Source of the DNA: Neptuniibacter victor
Lineage (GTDB): Bacteria > Pseudomonadota > Gammaproteobacteria > Pseudomonadales > Balneatricaceae
NCBI GenBank assembly: GCA_027943745.1
Contig: AP025763.1
Coordinates: 3,162,001 to 3,226,000, forward strand
DNA length: 64,000 bases
Direction: 5' to 3'
Part shown: positions 1 to 10,846 of the stretch, piece by piece
Layout of the letters: the number at the start of each line of letters is the position of its first letter
Numbering within the stretch: the first letter of the stretch is position 1
Notes under the pieces: generated by a model
What the model saw: the letters and a program-made list of their open reading frames with translations, nothing else
Databases searched by the model: none
Told to the model about the DNA's origin: nothing
Translations under genes and position numbers: made by a program

Positions 1-1144
1 TGCGGCTATAACGATGCGGTTGATAGATCATAACCAGACGTTTTTCCGGCCAACCCTTTTGAATAGCGTTCACGACCGCGTTTACTTCTCGAGGGTGATG
101 ACCGTAGTCATCAACCAACATAGCAGTACCCTCTTTTATCGGAACATCGCCTAGCACCTGAAAACGGCGCCCAACCCCTTCAAATTTTGCTAATGCACGG
201 CAGATTGCTTCATCAGCGATACCTTCATCAGAAGCAACCGCTATTGTCGCTAAAGCGTTTAGCATATTATGGTGACCAGGCATATTCAGTGACACATCCA
301 GATCCGCTAGTTCTCCCGGACGCTTCACCGTAAAGCGAGTACACATTCCATCCTGGCGAACATTCTCCGCGCGATAATCAGCATCTTCAGAGACACCGTA
401 TGTCAAAACAGGACGACTTACGTCCGGCAGTATTTCGCAAACAACAGGATCGTCGACACACATAACCGCCAAACCATAAAAAGGGAGGTTATGCAGAAAT
501 TCAACAAAGGTTTTCTTCAGTCTCGAAAAATCATTTTCATACGTTTCCATATGATCTGCATCGATGTTAGTAACAATCGATACCATTGGCTGCAAGTGCA
601 AGAAGGACGCGTCACTCTCATCCGCTTCAGCAACTAAATAACGACTGGTCCCCATCTTCGCATTCGTACCAGCGCTATTTAAACGGCCACCGATCACAAA
701 GGTAGGATCTAATTCACCTTCCGCAAAAATCGAAGCCAACAAACTGGTTGTTGTCGTCTTACCATGCGTTCCTGCCACGGCAATACCGTGACGGTAGCGC
801 ATCAATTCAGCAAGCATCTCAGCTCGACGAACAATAGGTATCCGCCGCTCTCTCGCCGTTTTAACTTCAGGGTTTTCTTCATTAACGGCTGTTGAAACCA
901 CAACAACATCTACGCCCTTAATATTGCTTTCGGCGTGACCAATAAAGATATCCATCCCTAACTTTTCTAAGCGCTGAGTCGTCGCAGAGGATTTAATATC
1001 TGAACCCGATATTTGATAACCTTGGTTCAACAAAACCTCAGCGATACCACACATACCTACACCACCAATACCGATAAAATGAATGCGGCTTATGCGACGC
1101 ATTTCAGGTATTTCAAAACGTGTAAAAGCATTTTGCTGTTTCAT
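1..1144 (-). CDS. murC: UDP-N-acetylmuramate--L-alanine ligase (3' end beyond window)
   Basis: Adds L-alanine to UDP-MurNAc in the cytoplasm, the first amino-acid step of the peptidoglycan stem peptide. About 381 codons are present. The start reads [15 protein letters not shown], followed by the glycine-rich [15 protein letters not shown]; an ATP-binding [11 protein letters not shown] lies near residue 125. The reading frame is still open at position 1, in the conserved QPHRYSR stretch, so roughly 90 C-terminal residues lie outside. The ATG overlaps the murG stop by one base (TAATG), which implies translational coupling. It is the last dcw gene visible; ddl or murB and ftsQAZ would be expected next, but that is inference. 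Confidence 0.97.
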   Translation of the reverse strand, partial: MKQQNAFTRFEIPEMRRISRIHFIGIGGVGMCGIAEVLLNQGYQISGSDIKSSATTQRLEKLGMDIFIGHAESNIKGVDVVVVSTAVNEENPEVKTARERRIPIVRRAEMLAELMRYRHGIAVAGTHGKTTTTSLLASIFAEGELDPTFVIGGRLNSAGTNAKMGTSRYLVAEADESDASFLHLQPMVSIVTNIDADHMETYENDFSRLKKTFVEFLHNLPFYGLAVMCVDDPVVCEILPDVSRPVLTYGVSEDADYRAENVRQDGMCTRFTVKRPGELADLDVSLNMPGHHNMLNALATIAVASDEGIADEAICRALAKFEGVGRRFQVLGDVPIKEGTAMLVDDYGHHPREVNAVVNAIQKGWPEKRLVMIYQPHRYSR

Positions 1145-2235
1145 TATCTCATCGCCTCAAGGCAAACATTTGCAACACGATCGCTCGCTTCAGGCCGACC
1201 TAAAGAGCGTGCTTTGTTTGCCATAGTAATCAACGTTTCACGCTGATTAAATTTCTCTTTTAATAAGCGTTCCAGTGAAGGTTGGCTTAAATCTTTTTGC
1301 TGAATCAAAACGGCAGCACCCTGCTCGGCTAAAAATGCAGCATTTTTTGTTTGGTGATCATCTACCGCGAATGGAAACGGAACCAAAATTGACGCAACAC
1401 CAGCAATACTCAGTTCACTAACGGTTAGCGCACCTGCGCGACATAAAACCACATCAGCCCAAGCATAAGCCTCATCCATCGCGTCAATAAAAGGCACAAC
1501 CTTACAATCAGTTAAACCTTGTGACTCATAACGTTTAAGCGTTTCTTCTATATTGCGCTTACCCGCTTGATGCCACACCTCAGGACGCTCATTTTCTGGC
1601 ATCCCGGCTAAAACTTCCGGTAATAGATCATTGATCGCTTTCGCCCCCAAGCTACCACCCACAACTAACAAACGTATCTTGCCCGTACGCTGAGCCATTC
1701 TTTGCTCGGGGGGGGCCATCTCAAGAATACTCCCTCGAACAGGGTTACCCACGGATTCCGTTTTCAGCGTTTTATTGAAAGCCCCTTGAAAAGCTTCAAG
1801 CACACGTTTGGCAAATTTGGACAAGGTTTTATTGGTCATCCCTGCTACAGCATTCTGCTCATGAATAATAAGAGGAATACCCAATAACCATGCGGCTAAA
1901 CCACCAGGGCCTGATGCAAAACCACCCATACCAAGCACAACATCGGGTTTAACGCTTCTGACAACTTTCAAGGCCTGCCATAAGGCCAACAACAACTTAA
2001 AAGGAGCTAACAGCAAGCTTAGCTTTCCTTTCCCACGCAAACCGCGCACTTCAATTGCGTGCATTTTTAAGCCTGCAGCAGGCACCAACTCGGCTTCAAT
2101 ACCATGACGAGAGCCAAGCCACTCAACCTCAACACCTTGCGCCTGTAACTTTTCAGCAGTGGCTAATGCGGGGAAAACATGCCCGCCTGTGCCACCAGCC
2201 ATGACCAATGCGGTACGGGTACGATTAGTACTCAC
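1144..2235 (-). CDS. murG: UDP-N-acetylglucosamine--N-acetylmuramyl-pentapeptide undecaprenol GlcNAc transferase
   Basis: Membrane-associated GT28 glycosyltransferase that converts lipid I to lipid II on the inner leaflet. At 363 aa it has the normal length. The N-terminal glycine loop [14 protein letters not shown] is at residues 12-25, and the C-terminal UDP-GlcNAc site has [13 protein letters not shown] and [14 protein letters not shown]. The start codon is GTG, which overlaps the ftsW stop as GTGA, and the stop overlaps murC, so it sits tightly inside the dcw operon. Confidence 0.98.
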   Translation of the reverse strand: MSTNRTRTALVMAGGTGGHVFPALATAEKLQAQGVEVEWLGSRHGIEAELVPAAGLKMHAIEVRGLRGKGKLSLLLAPFKLLLALWQALKVVRSVKPDVVLGMGGFASGPGGLAAWLLGIPLIIHEQNAVAGMTNKTLSKFAKRVLEAFQGAFNKTLKTESVGNPVRGSILEMAPPEQRMAQRTGKIRLLVVGGSLGAKAINDLLPEVLAGMPENERPEVWHQAGKRNIEETLKRYESQGLTDCKVVPFIDAMDEAYAWADVVLCRAGALTVSELSIAGVASILVPFPFAVDDHQTKNAAFLAEQGAAVLIQQKDLSQPSLERLLKEKFNQRETLITMANKARSLGRPEASDRVANVCLEAMR

Positions 2236-3485
2236 AACAATACCTCCTTCGCACTAGACTCTTCTTGCTTCTCTTTAACAGGTCTCGGCTTCGACTTTTT
2301 ATGCACAGCATCGCTACTGCCAATATCCTTACTTGCTTTCAATTCGTAATCGACCCTTAAAATAACGGCTAACATTGCACAACTAACCAACAAACTACTG
2401 CCACCATAACTCACAAGTGGCAATGTTAATCCTTTTGTAGGTAACGCGCCGACATTAACGCCAATATTAATCAACGCTTGGCCAGCAAAGATAATTCCAA
2501 ACCCGTAACAGATATAAGCACTAAAAAAAGCTTTAACCTTTTCTGCGCGCCGGCCAATTCGAAAAATATTCACGATGAGCACTGCATAAAGAACAATCAG
2601 AATCGCTGCACCAATAAACCCTAACTCTTCGGCTAATACAGAAAAAACAAAATCGGTATGTGCTTCCGGCAAATAGAATAGTTTTTGCACACTATTACCC
2701 AAACCGGTTCCAAACCATTCACCTCGACCAAAAGCTATTTGCGCTTGCGACAACTGGTAGCCTGTACCAAAGGGATCTGACCAAGGATCTAAAAAACTTT
2801 GTAAGCGGGCCACACGGTAGGGCTGTAAACCGACAACTGCGACAAGCAGGGCAATAACGCTAGAAATAACCATAATAAACTGAGAAAAGCGCATCCCCCC
2901 AAGGAAGATCATGCCCATCACCGTGCCCATTAAAACAACCAGCGCACCAAAATCTGGTTCAAAGTAAAGCAGAATACAAAAGATACCTAACGGCAATGTA
3001 GGTTTAGCGATGCCTTTCCAACTACTACGCACTTCATGTAAACGACGTACGAGGTAGCCCCCCATGTACATCACCATGCAAAACTTTGCGACTTCAGATG
3101 CCTGAAGGTTTAACGGGCCTAAAGGAAGCCAACGATTACTGCCATTAACCCCCTTACCGACTCCTGGAATCAAGACCAAAATAAGCAACACGCCTGCAGC
3201 AATCATCCACCAATGGCCTGTTTTTTCCCAAAAGCTAACAGGTATATTCCAAACAACGGCTGCACCAATCAAAGCCAAAACAATAAAAACAGTCTGCCTA
3301 ATAACATAAAAATAGGGTGTGCCATTATTTCTCATTGCAACATCAAGCGATGCCGAACTAATCATGACAAAACCAATCAGCACAAGCGCCACAGCACAAC
3401 TCAAGACCCAAGGATCAAATGGCAAAACAGCGCCCGATGAAGAGCGATGCTGCATGCTAAATGAATGCCAAGGAATCGTTACCAT
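2232..3485 (-). CDS. ftsW: Septal lipid II polymerase FtsW (SEDS family)
   Basis: Polytopic membrane glycosyltransferase that polymerises septal glycan with FtsI. The 417 residues show about ten hydrophobic segments and SEDS hallmarks such as GSNRWLPLGPLNLQASEVAK near residues 115-134, PDFGALVV, and a C-terminal GLTLPLVSYGGSS. The ATG overlaps the murD stop by one base (TGATG). A second Met at residue 11 (MQHRSSSG) is an alternative start. The C-terminus is a charged cytoplasmic tail rich in Lys and Glu. Confidence 0.97.
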   Translation of the reverse strand: MVTIPWHSFSMQHRSSSGAVLPFDPWVLSCAVALVLIGFVMISSASLDVAMRNNGTPYFYVIRQTVFIVLALIGAAVVWNIPVSFWEKTGHWWMIAAGVLLILVLIPGVGKGVNGSNRWLPLGPLNLQASEVAKFCMVMYMGGYLVRRLHEVRSSWKGIAKPTLPLGIFCILLYFEPDFGALVVLMGTVMGMIFLGGMRFSQFIMVISSVIALLVAVVGLQPYRVARLQSFLDPWSDPFGTGYQLSQAQIAFGRGEWFGTGLGNSVQKLFYLPEAHTDFVFSVLAEELGFIGAAILIVLYAVLIVNIFRIGRRAEKVKAFFSAYICYGFGIIFAGQALINIGVNVGALPTKGLTLPLVSYGGSSLLVSCAMLAVILRVDYELKASKDIGSSDAVHKKSKPRPVKEKQEESSAKEVLL

Positions 3486-4834
3486 CAGAGAGACTCCACC
3501 GCTTCAATGAACGCGTCACCACGGGCAGGGAAACCACTAAACATATCAAAACTGGCACATGCAGGAGAGAGAAGCACAATATCCCCTGGCGCTGCATGTT
3601 TCGTAGCTTGCGATACTGCATCCTGCATACTTGATGCCATTTTCTTGTCTATATCGCCGCTTTCATCGGCTAAACGAGAACCATCCTCTCCGATGTAAAC
3701 CAAATGACGACCATAACGCTGTAACGGTAAAGCCAGCTCAGAAAACTCTGCCCCTTTACCCACGCCACCAGCAATCAAAATAATTTTTTCATCACCCTTT
3801 AAGGTCTCACCCAAACCATTTAGCGCCGCAACAGTCGCGCCAACATTTGTGCCTTTGGAGTCATTGAAATAACTAACACCGAATTTATCAGCAACCCACT
3901 GGCATCGATGCTTAAGGCCTGTAAAATCCTTTAACGCACGCACCATTGCATCAATCGGTAAACCCGCAGCCTGACCTAACGCCAAAGCCGCTAAAGCATT
4001 CGCTATATTGTGACTACCACGTACTTTCAGATCTGAAACGGCAATCAGCTTTTCAAAGCCCACAGCAAGCCATTGCTCGTCGCCCTCATCAAGAACACCG
4101 AACAATTTAAAATCGGGTTTGCCTAGGTGGTAAGCTAACGTATTCACCTGCTTAGGCATTAAAGGAGAGGTCAGCGCATCATCTCTATTAACAACAACAC
4201 TCTTCGCCCCTCTAAAGATCCGATGTTTAGCCTGGTAGTAACCTTGCATGCCATCATATCGATCTAGATGATCAGGACTAACATTAAGAACGGTCGCAAC
4301 TTCAGCACGCAGATCATTCGTCGTTTCCAGCTGAAAACTGGATAACTCCATCACATAGATATCTTTCTCTGGCTCATCTAATAGATCCAGTACAGGGGTA
4401 CCTATATTGCCACATACACCTACATTTAAGCCGGCAGCTTTAGCCATGTCACCGACCAACGACGTCACGGTGCTTTTGGCATTAGAACCGGTGATCGCAA
4501 TAATAGGCGCGATAATTTCCCGACAGAAAAGATCAATATCACCACTTAGGGCAGTGCCACGTGCTATCGCTGTCTGGATAGCAGGCTCACTCTGAGCCAC
4601 ACCAGGACTTAAAATAAGCTCATTTGCCGAACTTAAAAAGTCAGCATCAAATGGGCCACAGCGTAACTCGACATCAGGCAGTTCCGACTTTAAAGTATCA
4701 GCGCCAGGCGGTTCATCACGACTATCTACCACCGAAAAAGAGATGCCCTTTTTTGCTAAATAACGCGCACACGCCAGCCCAGTCTGTCCCAAACCGATTA
4801 CGATTTTAAAATTATCGCTGGCGATTAAACCCAT
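3485..4834 (-). CDS. murD: UDP-N-acetylmuramoyl-L-alanine--D-glutamate ligase
   Basis: Cytoplasmic Mur ligase adding D-glutamate to UDP-MurNAc-L-Ala. It has 449 aa: an N-terminal dinucleotide-like fold (VIGLGQTGLACARYL), the ATP-binding loop ITGSNAKSTVTS at about 113-124, and the central HRCQWV and FNDSKGTNVGA motifs of the family. The Ala in GSNAKST, where many Mur ligases have Gly, is as I recall also found in pseudomonad MurD and is not a defect. It lies 18 bp after mraY in transcription order. Confidence 0.97.
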   Translation of the reverse strand: MGLIASDNFKIVIGLGQTGLACARYLAKKGISFSVVDSRDEPPGADTLKSELPDVELRCGPFDADFLSSANELILSPGVAQSEPAIQTAIARGTALSGDIDLFCREIIAPIIAITGSNAKSTVTSLVGDMAKAAGLNVGVCGNIGTPVLDLLDEPEKDIYVMELSSFQLETTNDLRAEVATVLNVSPDHLDRYDGMQGYYQAKHRIFRGAKSVVVNRDDALTSPLMPKQVNTLAYHLGKPDFKLFGVLDEGDEQWLAVGFEKLIAVSDLKVRGSHNIANALAALALGQAAGLPIDAMVRALKDFTGLKHRCQWVADKFGVSYFNDSKGTNVGATVAALNGLGETLKGDEKIILIAGGVGKGAEFSELALPLQRYGRHLVYIGEDGSRLADESGDIDKKMASSMQDAVSQATKHAAPGDIVLLSPACASFDMFSGFPARGDAFIEAVESL

Positions 4835-4852
4835 TACTCGACCCTACTTGAT

Positions 4853-5935
4853 TTAACGAATTTTCAGTGATGCCAAACCTATCAGCACCAATACAACAGT
4901 AATAATCCAGAAGCGCACGATAACGCGAGGTTCTGGCCAACCTTTTAATTCAAAGTGATGATGCAAAGGAGCCATTCTAAAAATACGGCGTCCCGTTAAT
5001 TTAAACGAAGCAACCTGCAAAATAACTGAAACCGTTTCAGCCACAAAAACCCCGCCCATAATAAATAGAACAAACTCCTGCCTTACGATAACCGCAATAA
5101 CACCTAATGCAGCACCTAAGGACAACGCACCTACATCGCCCATAAATACTTGTGCTGGGTAAGTGTTAAACCATAAAAACCCTAGGCCGGCGCCGACAAT
5201 CGCTCCACAAAAGATAATCAGCTCACCTGATCCTGGGATATAGGGAATAAGAAGATAATCTGCAAATTTGACGTTACCAGACAGATAAGCAAACACGCCC
5301 AAAGCGCCAGCGACCAGCACAGTAGGCAAAATCGCCAAGCCATCTAGGCCATCCGTTAAATTAACTGCGTTTGAACTGCCCACAATGACAAAGTAGGTAA
5401 ATACGATAAAAAATATACCCAGCTCGATCGAAACATCCTTCAAGAACGGTATCAATAGAGACGTTTCAGCAGGTGTCGAGGCTATGGCATACAGCAAAAC
5501 AGCAGCGCCAACACCACCAACGGATTGCCATAAGTATTTCCATTTAGCAGGCAATCCACGAGGATTCTTTTCGACAACCTTCCGATAATCATCCACCCAG
5601 CCAACGGCACCAAAAATCAACGTAACCCCTAAGGTGACCCACACATAAATATTACTAAGATCACTCCACAACAATGTACTAATTGCGATTGCCACCAGAA
5701 TAAGCGCGCCACCCATCGTGGGTGTTCCTGCTTTACTTAAATGGCTCTGAGGACCATCATCGCGAATCGCTTGACCAATTTGATTGCTACGCAATTTATT
5801 GATCACATACGGACCCACTAAGAGTGATATCAATAGCGCGGTTAGCACGCCAAAAATGCCTCTCAGGGTTAGATACTGAAACACAGTAAAACCACTGTAA
5901 TACTCTGATAAAAATTCCGCTATCAGTGGAAACAT
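4853..5935 (-). CDS. mraY: Phospho-N-acetylmuramoyl-pentapeptide transferase
   Basis: Integral membrane enzyme that moves phospho-MurNAc-pentapeptide to undecaprenyl phosphate to make lipid I. The 360-residue length is that of the E. coli enzyme. It has about ten membrane segments, the aspartate pair in GWVDDYRKV, the [10 protein letters not shown] loop, [11 protein letters not shown] and the C-terminal [14 protein letters not shown] motif. It starts 6 bp after murF. Confidence 0.98.
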   Translation of the reverse strand: MFPLIAEFLSEYYSGFTVFQYLTLRGIFGVLTALLISLLVGPYVINKLRSNQIGQAIRDDGPQSHLSKAGTPTMGGALILVAIAISTLLWSDLSNIYVWVTLGVTLIFGAVGWVDDYRKVVEKNPRGLPAKWKYLWQSVGGVGAAVLLYAIASTPAETSLLIPFLKDVSIELGIFFIVFTYFVIVGSSNAVNLTDGLDGLAILPTVLVAGALGVFAYLSGNVKFADYLLIPYIPGSGELIIFCGAIVGAGLGFLWFNTYPAQVFMGDVGALSLGAALGVIAVIVRQEFVLFIMGGVFVAETVSVILQVASFKLTGRRIFRMAPLHHHFELKGWPEPRVIVRFWIITVVLVLIGLASLKIR

Positions 5936-5941
5936 TGCCTT

Positions 5942-7309
5942 TTATACCCCTTCAGACAGGCCCTTAACGACCCGCTCCATTGCTGCACTGCGAGAACCTT
6001 TCACCAAGATATTTACACCTGGATTAGTAACTTCATTTAATGCAGCGATTAATTCTTCTTGTGTTTCGAAATACTTACCACGACCCTGTGCTACAGCTTC
6101 GAAAGCTGAAACAGAGTGCCGGGACAGCGCGCCAGTCGCCCAAAGGCTTCCAGCCCCCTTCTGCGCAGCCCGACAACCTACCTTTTCATGCTGTTCAGAT
6201 GCATCCGCACCCAATTCAGCCATGTCCCCTAAAACCAGAATTGACTCGCCAGGTAAACTCACTAACAGGTCTACCGCCGCATCAACCGATCCTGGATTTG
6301 CGTTATAACTATCATCTATCACTAATGCGCCACGCTTGCTTATGCTTGGGCACATTCGCCCAGGCACAGGCACAAAAGCCGCTAGCCCATCTGAAATTTC
6401 TTTTAATGAGACGCCCTGGCAACTAACGGCTGCAGCCGCAGCCAAGGCATTAGCCACATTATGCTGTCCCATCACGCCTAGTTTAACCGGCTGAGAAGCT
6501 TCACCATCATGTAATGTAAAGGAGTAACAACCGGTTTCAGAAAATTGAATCTCTGTGGCATAAATATCAGCTGTATCAGACTGAGATGAAAACGTTTTGC
6601 GCTTTAACCCCTCAGTCTTATCAAGCCAAAACTGGGCATGAGGGTCATCGATATTGATAACCGCATAACCTTGAGTCGACGCAAGCTCATCAAATATCTC
6701 TGACTTAGCTTCCACAACACCCTGCAAAGAACCAAATCCTTCTAGATGCGCGCCCATCGCATTATTGAGAATGGCTACATCCGGCTTAGAAATTGCCGTG
6801 GTATAACCGATTTCGCCAGCGGCACTTGCCCCCTGCTCAATAACGGCAGTTTGATGAGCGTCATTTAATGAAAATAGCGTTAAAGGCACACCGATATCGT
6901 TATTAAAATTGCCTTTTGTCGCGAGCACATCTGCCTTTTGCGACAAAATACTATTAAGCATCTCTTTAACCGTGGTTTTGCCGCTACTGCCAGTAACCGC
7001 ATATACACACCCATCAAATCGAGCTCTATTTGCGGCAGCAATCTGTCCAAGCGCTATGCGGGTATCAGCGACAATCCACTGAGGGATACTGGATGCTAAC
7101 GGCTGAGAAACAACAGCCGCAACGGCGCCATTTTCCAGCGCTGTCTCTACAAACTTATGGCCATCAAAATTAGGGCCAACCAACGCAACAAAAAGATCAC
7201 CAGGTTTAATCGTACGAGTATCAGTACTCACCCCGGTAAAATCAGCGTTTTCATTGACTGTGCCGCCATTCAGCGCGCGTAAAGTATATAAATCCCATTC
7301 GCCGATCAT
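5942..7309 (-). CDS. murF: UDP-MurNAc-tripeptide--D-alanyl-D-alanine ligase
   Basis: Adds D-Ala-D-Ala to complete the cytoplasmic pentapeptide precursor. It has 455 aa with the ATP loop AVTGSSGKTTVKEM at about 104-117, NNDIGVPLTLF shortly after, and DDSYNANPGSVDAAV, which is typical of MurF. Its ATG overlaps the murE stop by four bases, which fits translational coupling. Confidence 0.97.
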   Translation of the reverse strand: MIGEWDLYTLRALNGGTVNENADFTGVSTDTRTIKPGDLFVALVGPNFDGHKFVETALENGAVAAVVSQPLASSIPQWIVADTRIALGQIAAANRARFDGCVYAVTGSSGKTTVKEMLNSILSQKADVLATKGNFNNDIGVPLTLFSLNDAHQTAVIEQGASAAGEIGYTTAISKPDVAILNNAMGAHLEGFGSLQGVVEAKSEIFDELASTQGYAVINIDDPHAQFWLDKTEGLKRKTFSSQSDTADIYATEIQFSETGCYSFTLHDGEASQPVKLGVMGQHNVANALAAAAAVSCQGVSLKEISDGLAAFVPVPGRMCPSISKRGALVIDDSYNANPGSVDAAVDLLVSLPGESILVLGDMAELGADASEQHEKVGCRAAQKGAGSLWATGALSRHSVSAFEAVAQGRGKYFETQEELIAALNEVTNPGVNILVKGSRSAAMERVVKGLSEGV

Positions 7310-8775
7310 GCCGCCACCCCCAACACTTTTCGAGTCACGACCAAATCACTAAATGGATAACGCACTTCGCCAATTTCTTGATAATCTTCATGGCCTTTTC
7401 CGGCGATTAAAACCACATCTTCAGGTGACGCCTGATTAATTGCCAAATCAATCGCCGCAGCTCTATCAACTTCAATATTAGGAATATGCTGATGGATACC
7501 GTTTTCTATCATCGCGATAATCGTATCAGGCTGCTCTGTTCGTGGATTATCGCTTGTCACAACCAGATGATCTGCTAATTGATCAGCTATCTGCCCCATC
7601 AATTCTCTTTTTCCTGCGTCCCTATCACCACCGCAACCAAAAACACACCATAGAGTACCGCTAGTATGAGCCCTGACAGCCTGCAGCGCTTTCTCTAATG
7701 CATCCGGGGTATGCGCATAATCGATGATAACCAAAGGTTTATTTGCTGCAACGACCGCTTGCATTCGGCCAGGAACTGACTCTAACTTTGATAAGCCATG
7801 AACAATTTGCTCATTACTAAAGCCCTGCTCTGAAAGAACAGCCATCACCAGCAACAAATTATCTAAATTAAATTCACCGATCACCTTGCTACAAAAAGTA
7901 AAATTCCCTTTCTGGGTTTTTACTTCAGCTTCGATACCATGCAGTGCTAATCGGTAAGCCTGCATGCAGATATTACCTTTAATACGACCGACTGAAACTT
8001 TATTGCAGCCGATGGTCTCATCAGACAATAACTGCAGTCCAAAGCTATCGTCGCTATTTATAACCGCACTTTTAAGGGCAAAATCACGGAACAGTTTAGC
8101 CTTGGCATTGCCGTAAGCCTCCATCGATCCATGGTAATCAAGATGATCACGGCTTAGGTTAGTAAACACACCATAATCAAATTCAACCGAAGCAACACGC
8201 TTCTGCTCCAACGCATGACTAGACACTTCCATAACGATAGCGCCAGCACCTTCAGCCCGCAGCTGTGCAAATAAACGCTGCAACCCAATGGCATCAGGTG
8301 TCGTGTGCGTAGCCTGCTGTAACGCATCGGGAAAGCCATTACCTACAGTGCCAACGATAGCGGTCTTAATACCTAATGTGTTCATCGCTTGAGCAATAAA
8401 ATGGGCACAAGAGGTTTTTCCATTGGTACCTGTAATCCCTATCACCGTTAATGCTCGGCTTGGGTGATCATAAAAATTTGCGGCAATAAGACCAATATTA
8501 TTAATCAAATTAGGAATAGCGATAACCGGAATTGCGACGTCAGGGCAAGCATCCAGTTCAGTGCTATCCAACAGCACCGCAACAGCACCGCAAGCCTCTG
8601 CATCTACAACAAAATCGACACCTTTATGCTGTAAACCTGAACGCGCCACAAACAAAGTGCCCGGCTTAATTTGGCGACTATCTTGGGATAAGTCAGACAC
8701 CAAAAGATCGGCATAGGCGCTATCCACCCAGTCCGGAATAATCTCAGTTAATGTCTTCGCTATCGTAAGCATCAT
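7306..8775 (-). CDS. murE: UDP-MurNAc-L-Ala-D-Glu--meso-diaminopimelate ligase
   Basis: Adds the third stem-peptide residue. It has 489 aa, with the ATP loop GITGTNGKTSCA at about 113-124. The DNPRTEQP sequence near residue 407 is the signature of enzymes that use meso-diaminopimelate rather than lysine, as expected for a Gram-negative. Other family motifs are HTTPDA and YAHTPDALEKAL. There is a 3-bp gap after ftsI. The ORF begins MMLTIAK; either Met could initiate. Confidence 0.97.
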   Translation of the reverse strand: MMLTIAKTLTEIIPDWVDSAYADLLVSDLSQDSRQIKPGTLFVARSGLQHKGVDFVVDAEACGAVAVLLDSTELDACPDVAIPVIAIPNLINNIGLIAANFYDHPSRALTVIGITGTNGKTSCAHFIAQAMNTLGIKTAIVGTVGNGFPDALQQATHTTPDAIGLQRLFAQLRAEGAGAIVMEVSSHALEQKRVASVEFDYGVFTNLSRDHLDYHGSMEAYGNAKAKLFRDFALKSAVINSDDSFGLQLLSDETIGCNKVSVGRIKGNICMQAYRLALHGIEAEVKTQKGNFTFCSKVIGEFNLDNLLLVMAVLSEQGFSNEQIVHGLSKLESVPGRMQAVVAANKPLVIIDYAHTPDALEKALQAVRAHTSGTLWCVFGCGGDRDAGKRELMGQIADQLADHLVVTSDNPRTEQPDTIIAMIENGIHQHIPNIEVDRAAAIDLAINQASPEDVVLIAGKGHEDYQEIGEVRYPFSDLVVTRKVLGVAA

Positions 8776-8778
8776 TTG

Positions 8779-10482
8779 TTATCTCTTAGCCACTTGTTTA
8801 TTAACCTCAGGCCAATTATCTGGCGGAACATTCAATAAACGTAATGCACCACCTACCGCTCTCGAAAATACAGGTGCCGCAACCTCACCACCGTAATACT
8901 CTTGTCCTTTCGGATTATCGATCATCACTACCGCGACTAACTTTGGATTACTAACCGGTGCAAGCCCCGCAAACGTAGAAACGTACTGATCATCAATATA
9001 TCCACCACGTCCGACTTTATGCACAGTCCCGGTTTTACCAGCAACACGATAACCAGGCACAGCCGCACGCCGCCCTGTACCTTTATTACTAATCACTGTT
9101 TCCATCATCACCCTCACATCCTTAGCAACCTGTGCAGGCATGACTCTTACCGGCTTCCCTGGTTCTTTTTGACGAATTAAATTAACCGGGCTCACAACGC
9201 CATCATTCGCCAATGCCAGATAAGATTGCGCTAACTGCAAAGGGGTTACCGATAAACCATATCCATACGATAACGTTGCCCTTTCAACAACCTGACGCTC
9301 ATTCAAATAAGGCAAATACCCAGTACTCTCTCCCGGAAAACCAATACCTGTTGATTGCCCTAGGCCAACATTGTGGTACAGATTACGTACCGAACCTTCA
9401 GGTAAGCTGAACGAAAGCTTGGTAACACCAACATTACTTGATTTAGTAATAATCGTTGATACATCAATCTCACCATAGTTACGGTGATCTCGAATTGTTT
9501 TACGTTTAACCTTCATATAGCCAGGTGACGTATCGACCATTGTGTCTGGCGAATATTTACCACTCATCAGAGCGGCCGCCACGGTCATTGGCTTAACCGT
9601 TGAACCCGGCTCAAACGTATCGGTTAATGCTCGATTTCTTAATGCCGTAGAAACACGCTGGCGCGGATCATTCGGGTTATATGATGGCTGATTGACCATC
9701 GCCAAGACATCACCCGTTTCAACATCCAACATCACTAAAGAGCCGCCATCAGCCTTATGCGCTTTAACTGCCGCCTTAAGCTCACGATAGGCTAGATACT
9801 GCAATCGCAAATCAATACTCAGCTCAATATCATTTCCATGCTGTGCAGGCTGGACTTCACGAATATGTTTAATGGTACGGCCTAAACGGTCTTTCATAAC
9901 AAGCTGTTTACCCGAATCAGCTTTCAACCAATCCTCATAAGCAAGCTCCAAACCCTCCTGACCTTTACCGTCCAAATTAGTAAAACCAACCAGATGAGTG
10001 GTCACTTCAGCAGCGGGGTAATAACGCTTATATTCACGATCAACATGAACCCCAGGGATACGTAAAGCCCTTACCTGCTCTGCAAGTTCAGGCGTCCCTT
10101 GGCGCTGTAAATAAAGAAAGCGTTTCGCGCGATTTGCCGACAATTTAGTCTGTAGCTTTTTCTTATTTGTTTTCAGCAACACGGCCAATTTCGCTAAGCC
10201 TGCGTGCTGAAAGTCCATCATTTTAGGGTCAGCCCAAATAGTCGCCACCGGCGCGCTCACAGCAAGCGGCTCACCATTTCTATCCGTAATAATGCCTCGG
10301 TGAGCGGGTACCTGAACCGTACGTAACGTACGAGCATCACCCTGAGTCTGCAAAAACTCTTGCTCATCCACATACAAAGTCAACATACGTGCAGTAATAC
10401 CGACAGCGACCAACAATAGAAGAACTAGCACCAACCAAAGGCGCCATCCTCTTCCTACTGTCGCTTCCGTATTATCTGTCAT
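8779..10482 (-). CDS. ftsI: Septal peptidoglycan transpeptidase (PBP3)
   Basis: Class B penicillin-binding protein that crosslinks septal peptidoglycan in the periplasm, the partner of FtsW. It has 567 aa: a short cytoplasmic N-terminus, one membrane segment at about 14-33, the RGIITDRNGEPLA pedestal motif near 62-74, and the transpeptidase triad STVK (Ser294, Lys297), SSN (348-350) and KTG (483-485). It overlaps the end of ftsL by 11 bp. Confidence 0.98.
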   Translation of the reverse strand: MTDNTEATVGRGWRLWLVLVLLLLVAVGITARMLTLYVDEQEFLQTQGDARTLRTVQVPAHRGIITDRNGEPLAVSAPVATIWADPKMMDFQHAGLAKLAVLLKTNKKKLQTKLSANRAKRFLYLQRQGTPELAEQVRALRIPGVHVDREYKRYYPAAEVTTHLVGFTNLDGKGQEGLELAYEDWLKADSGKQLVMKDRLGRTIKHIREVQPAQHGNDIELSIDLRLQYLAYRELKAAVKAHKADGGSLVMLDVETGDVLAMVNQPSYNPNDPRQRVSTALRNRALTDTFEPGSTVKPMTVAAALMSGKYSPDTMVDTSPGYMKVKRKTIRDHRNYGEIDVSTIITKSSNVGVTKLSFSLPEGSVRNLYHNVGLGQSTGIGFPGESTGYLPYLNERQVVERATLSYGYGLSVTPLQLAQSYLALANDGVVSPVNLIRQKEPGKPVRVMPAQVAKDVRVMMETVISNKGTGRRAAVPGYRVAGKTGTVHKVGRGGYIDDQYVSTFAGLAPVSNPKLVAVVMIDNPKGQEYYGGEVAAPVFSRAVGGALRLLNVPPDNWPEVNKQVAKR

Positions 10483-10846
10483 TACGAATAATCTCTATCT
10501 GATTTACTTCGGGTACTTTCATGCCTAATTTCTTAGTTGCCTGCTGCTCCACCCGATTATTTGCAGCCCAGGCACTTTGCTCTAACAGAAGCTGTCCCCA
10601 CTCCACTTGTAATTCATCACGCTGCTGGACTAGCTCCTGATGCTGGTTAAAAAGATTCCGATATTCGAATGCGCTCATCACAACAGCCAAACAAGAAACC
10701 AGAATCACAACAACCAACAAAAAAACAACTAAAAACGGCCTTAGCAACTCCTCAGGACTATAAAACTTCACCGCTTCCTTGCTACTAACAGCGTCCGTTT
10801 CCTGTGAAGCCTTTTTCCAAAAGCGCTGCAAAAAAGCAAAACGCAT
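10472..10846 (-). CDS. ftsL: Cell division protein FtsL
   Basis: Bitopic divisome protein that with FtsB and FtsQ activates FtsWI. It has 124 aa: a charged cytoplasmic N-terminus, one hydrophobic segment at about 37-59, and a periplasmic coiled coil (about 65-115) ending in a hydrophilic tail. Sequence conservation of FtsL is low, so the call rests on topology, length and its fixed place between rsmH and ftsI. The gene directly abuts rsmH. Confidence 0.93.
   Translation of the reverse strand: MRFAFLQRFWKKASQETDAVSSKEAVKFYSPEELLRPFLVVFLLVVVILVSCLAVVMSAFEYRNLFNQHQELVQQRDELQVEWGQLLLEQSAWAANNRVEQQATKKLGMKVPEVNQIEIIRNDR

Noticed and set aside
6040-6426. 128-codon plus-strand open frame opposite murF
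   Set aside because: Antisense to a well-supported murF and without any recognisable motif.
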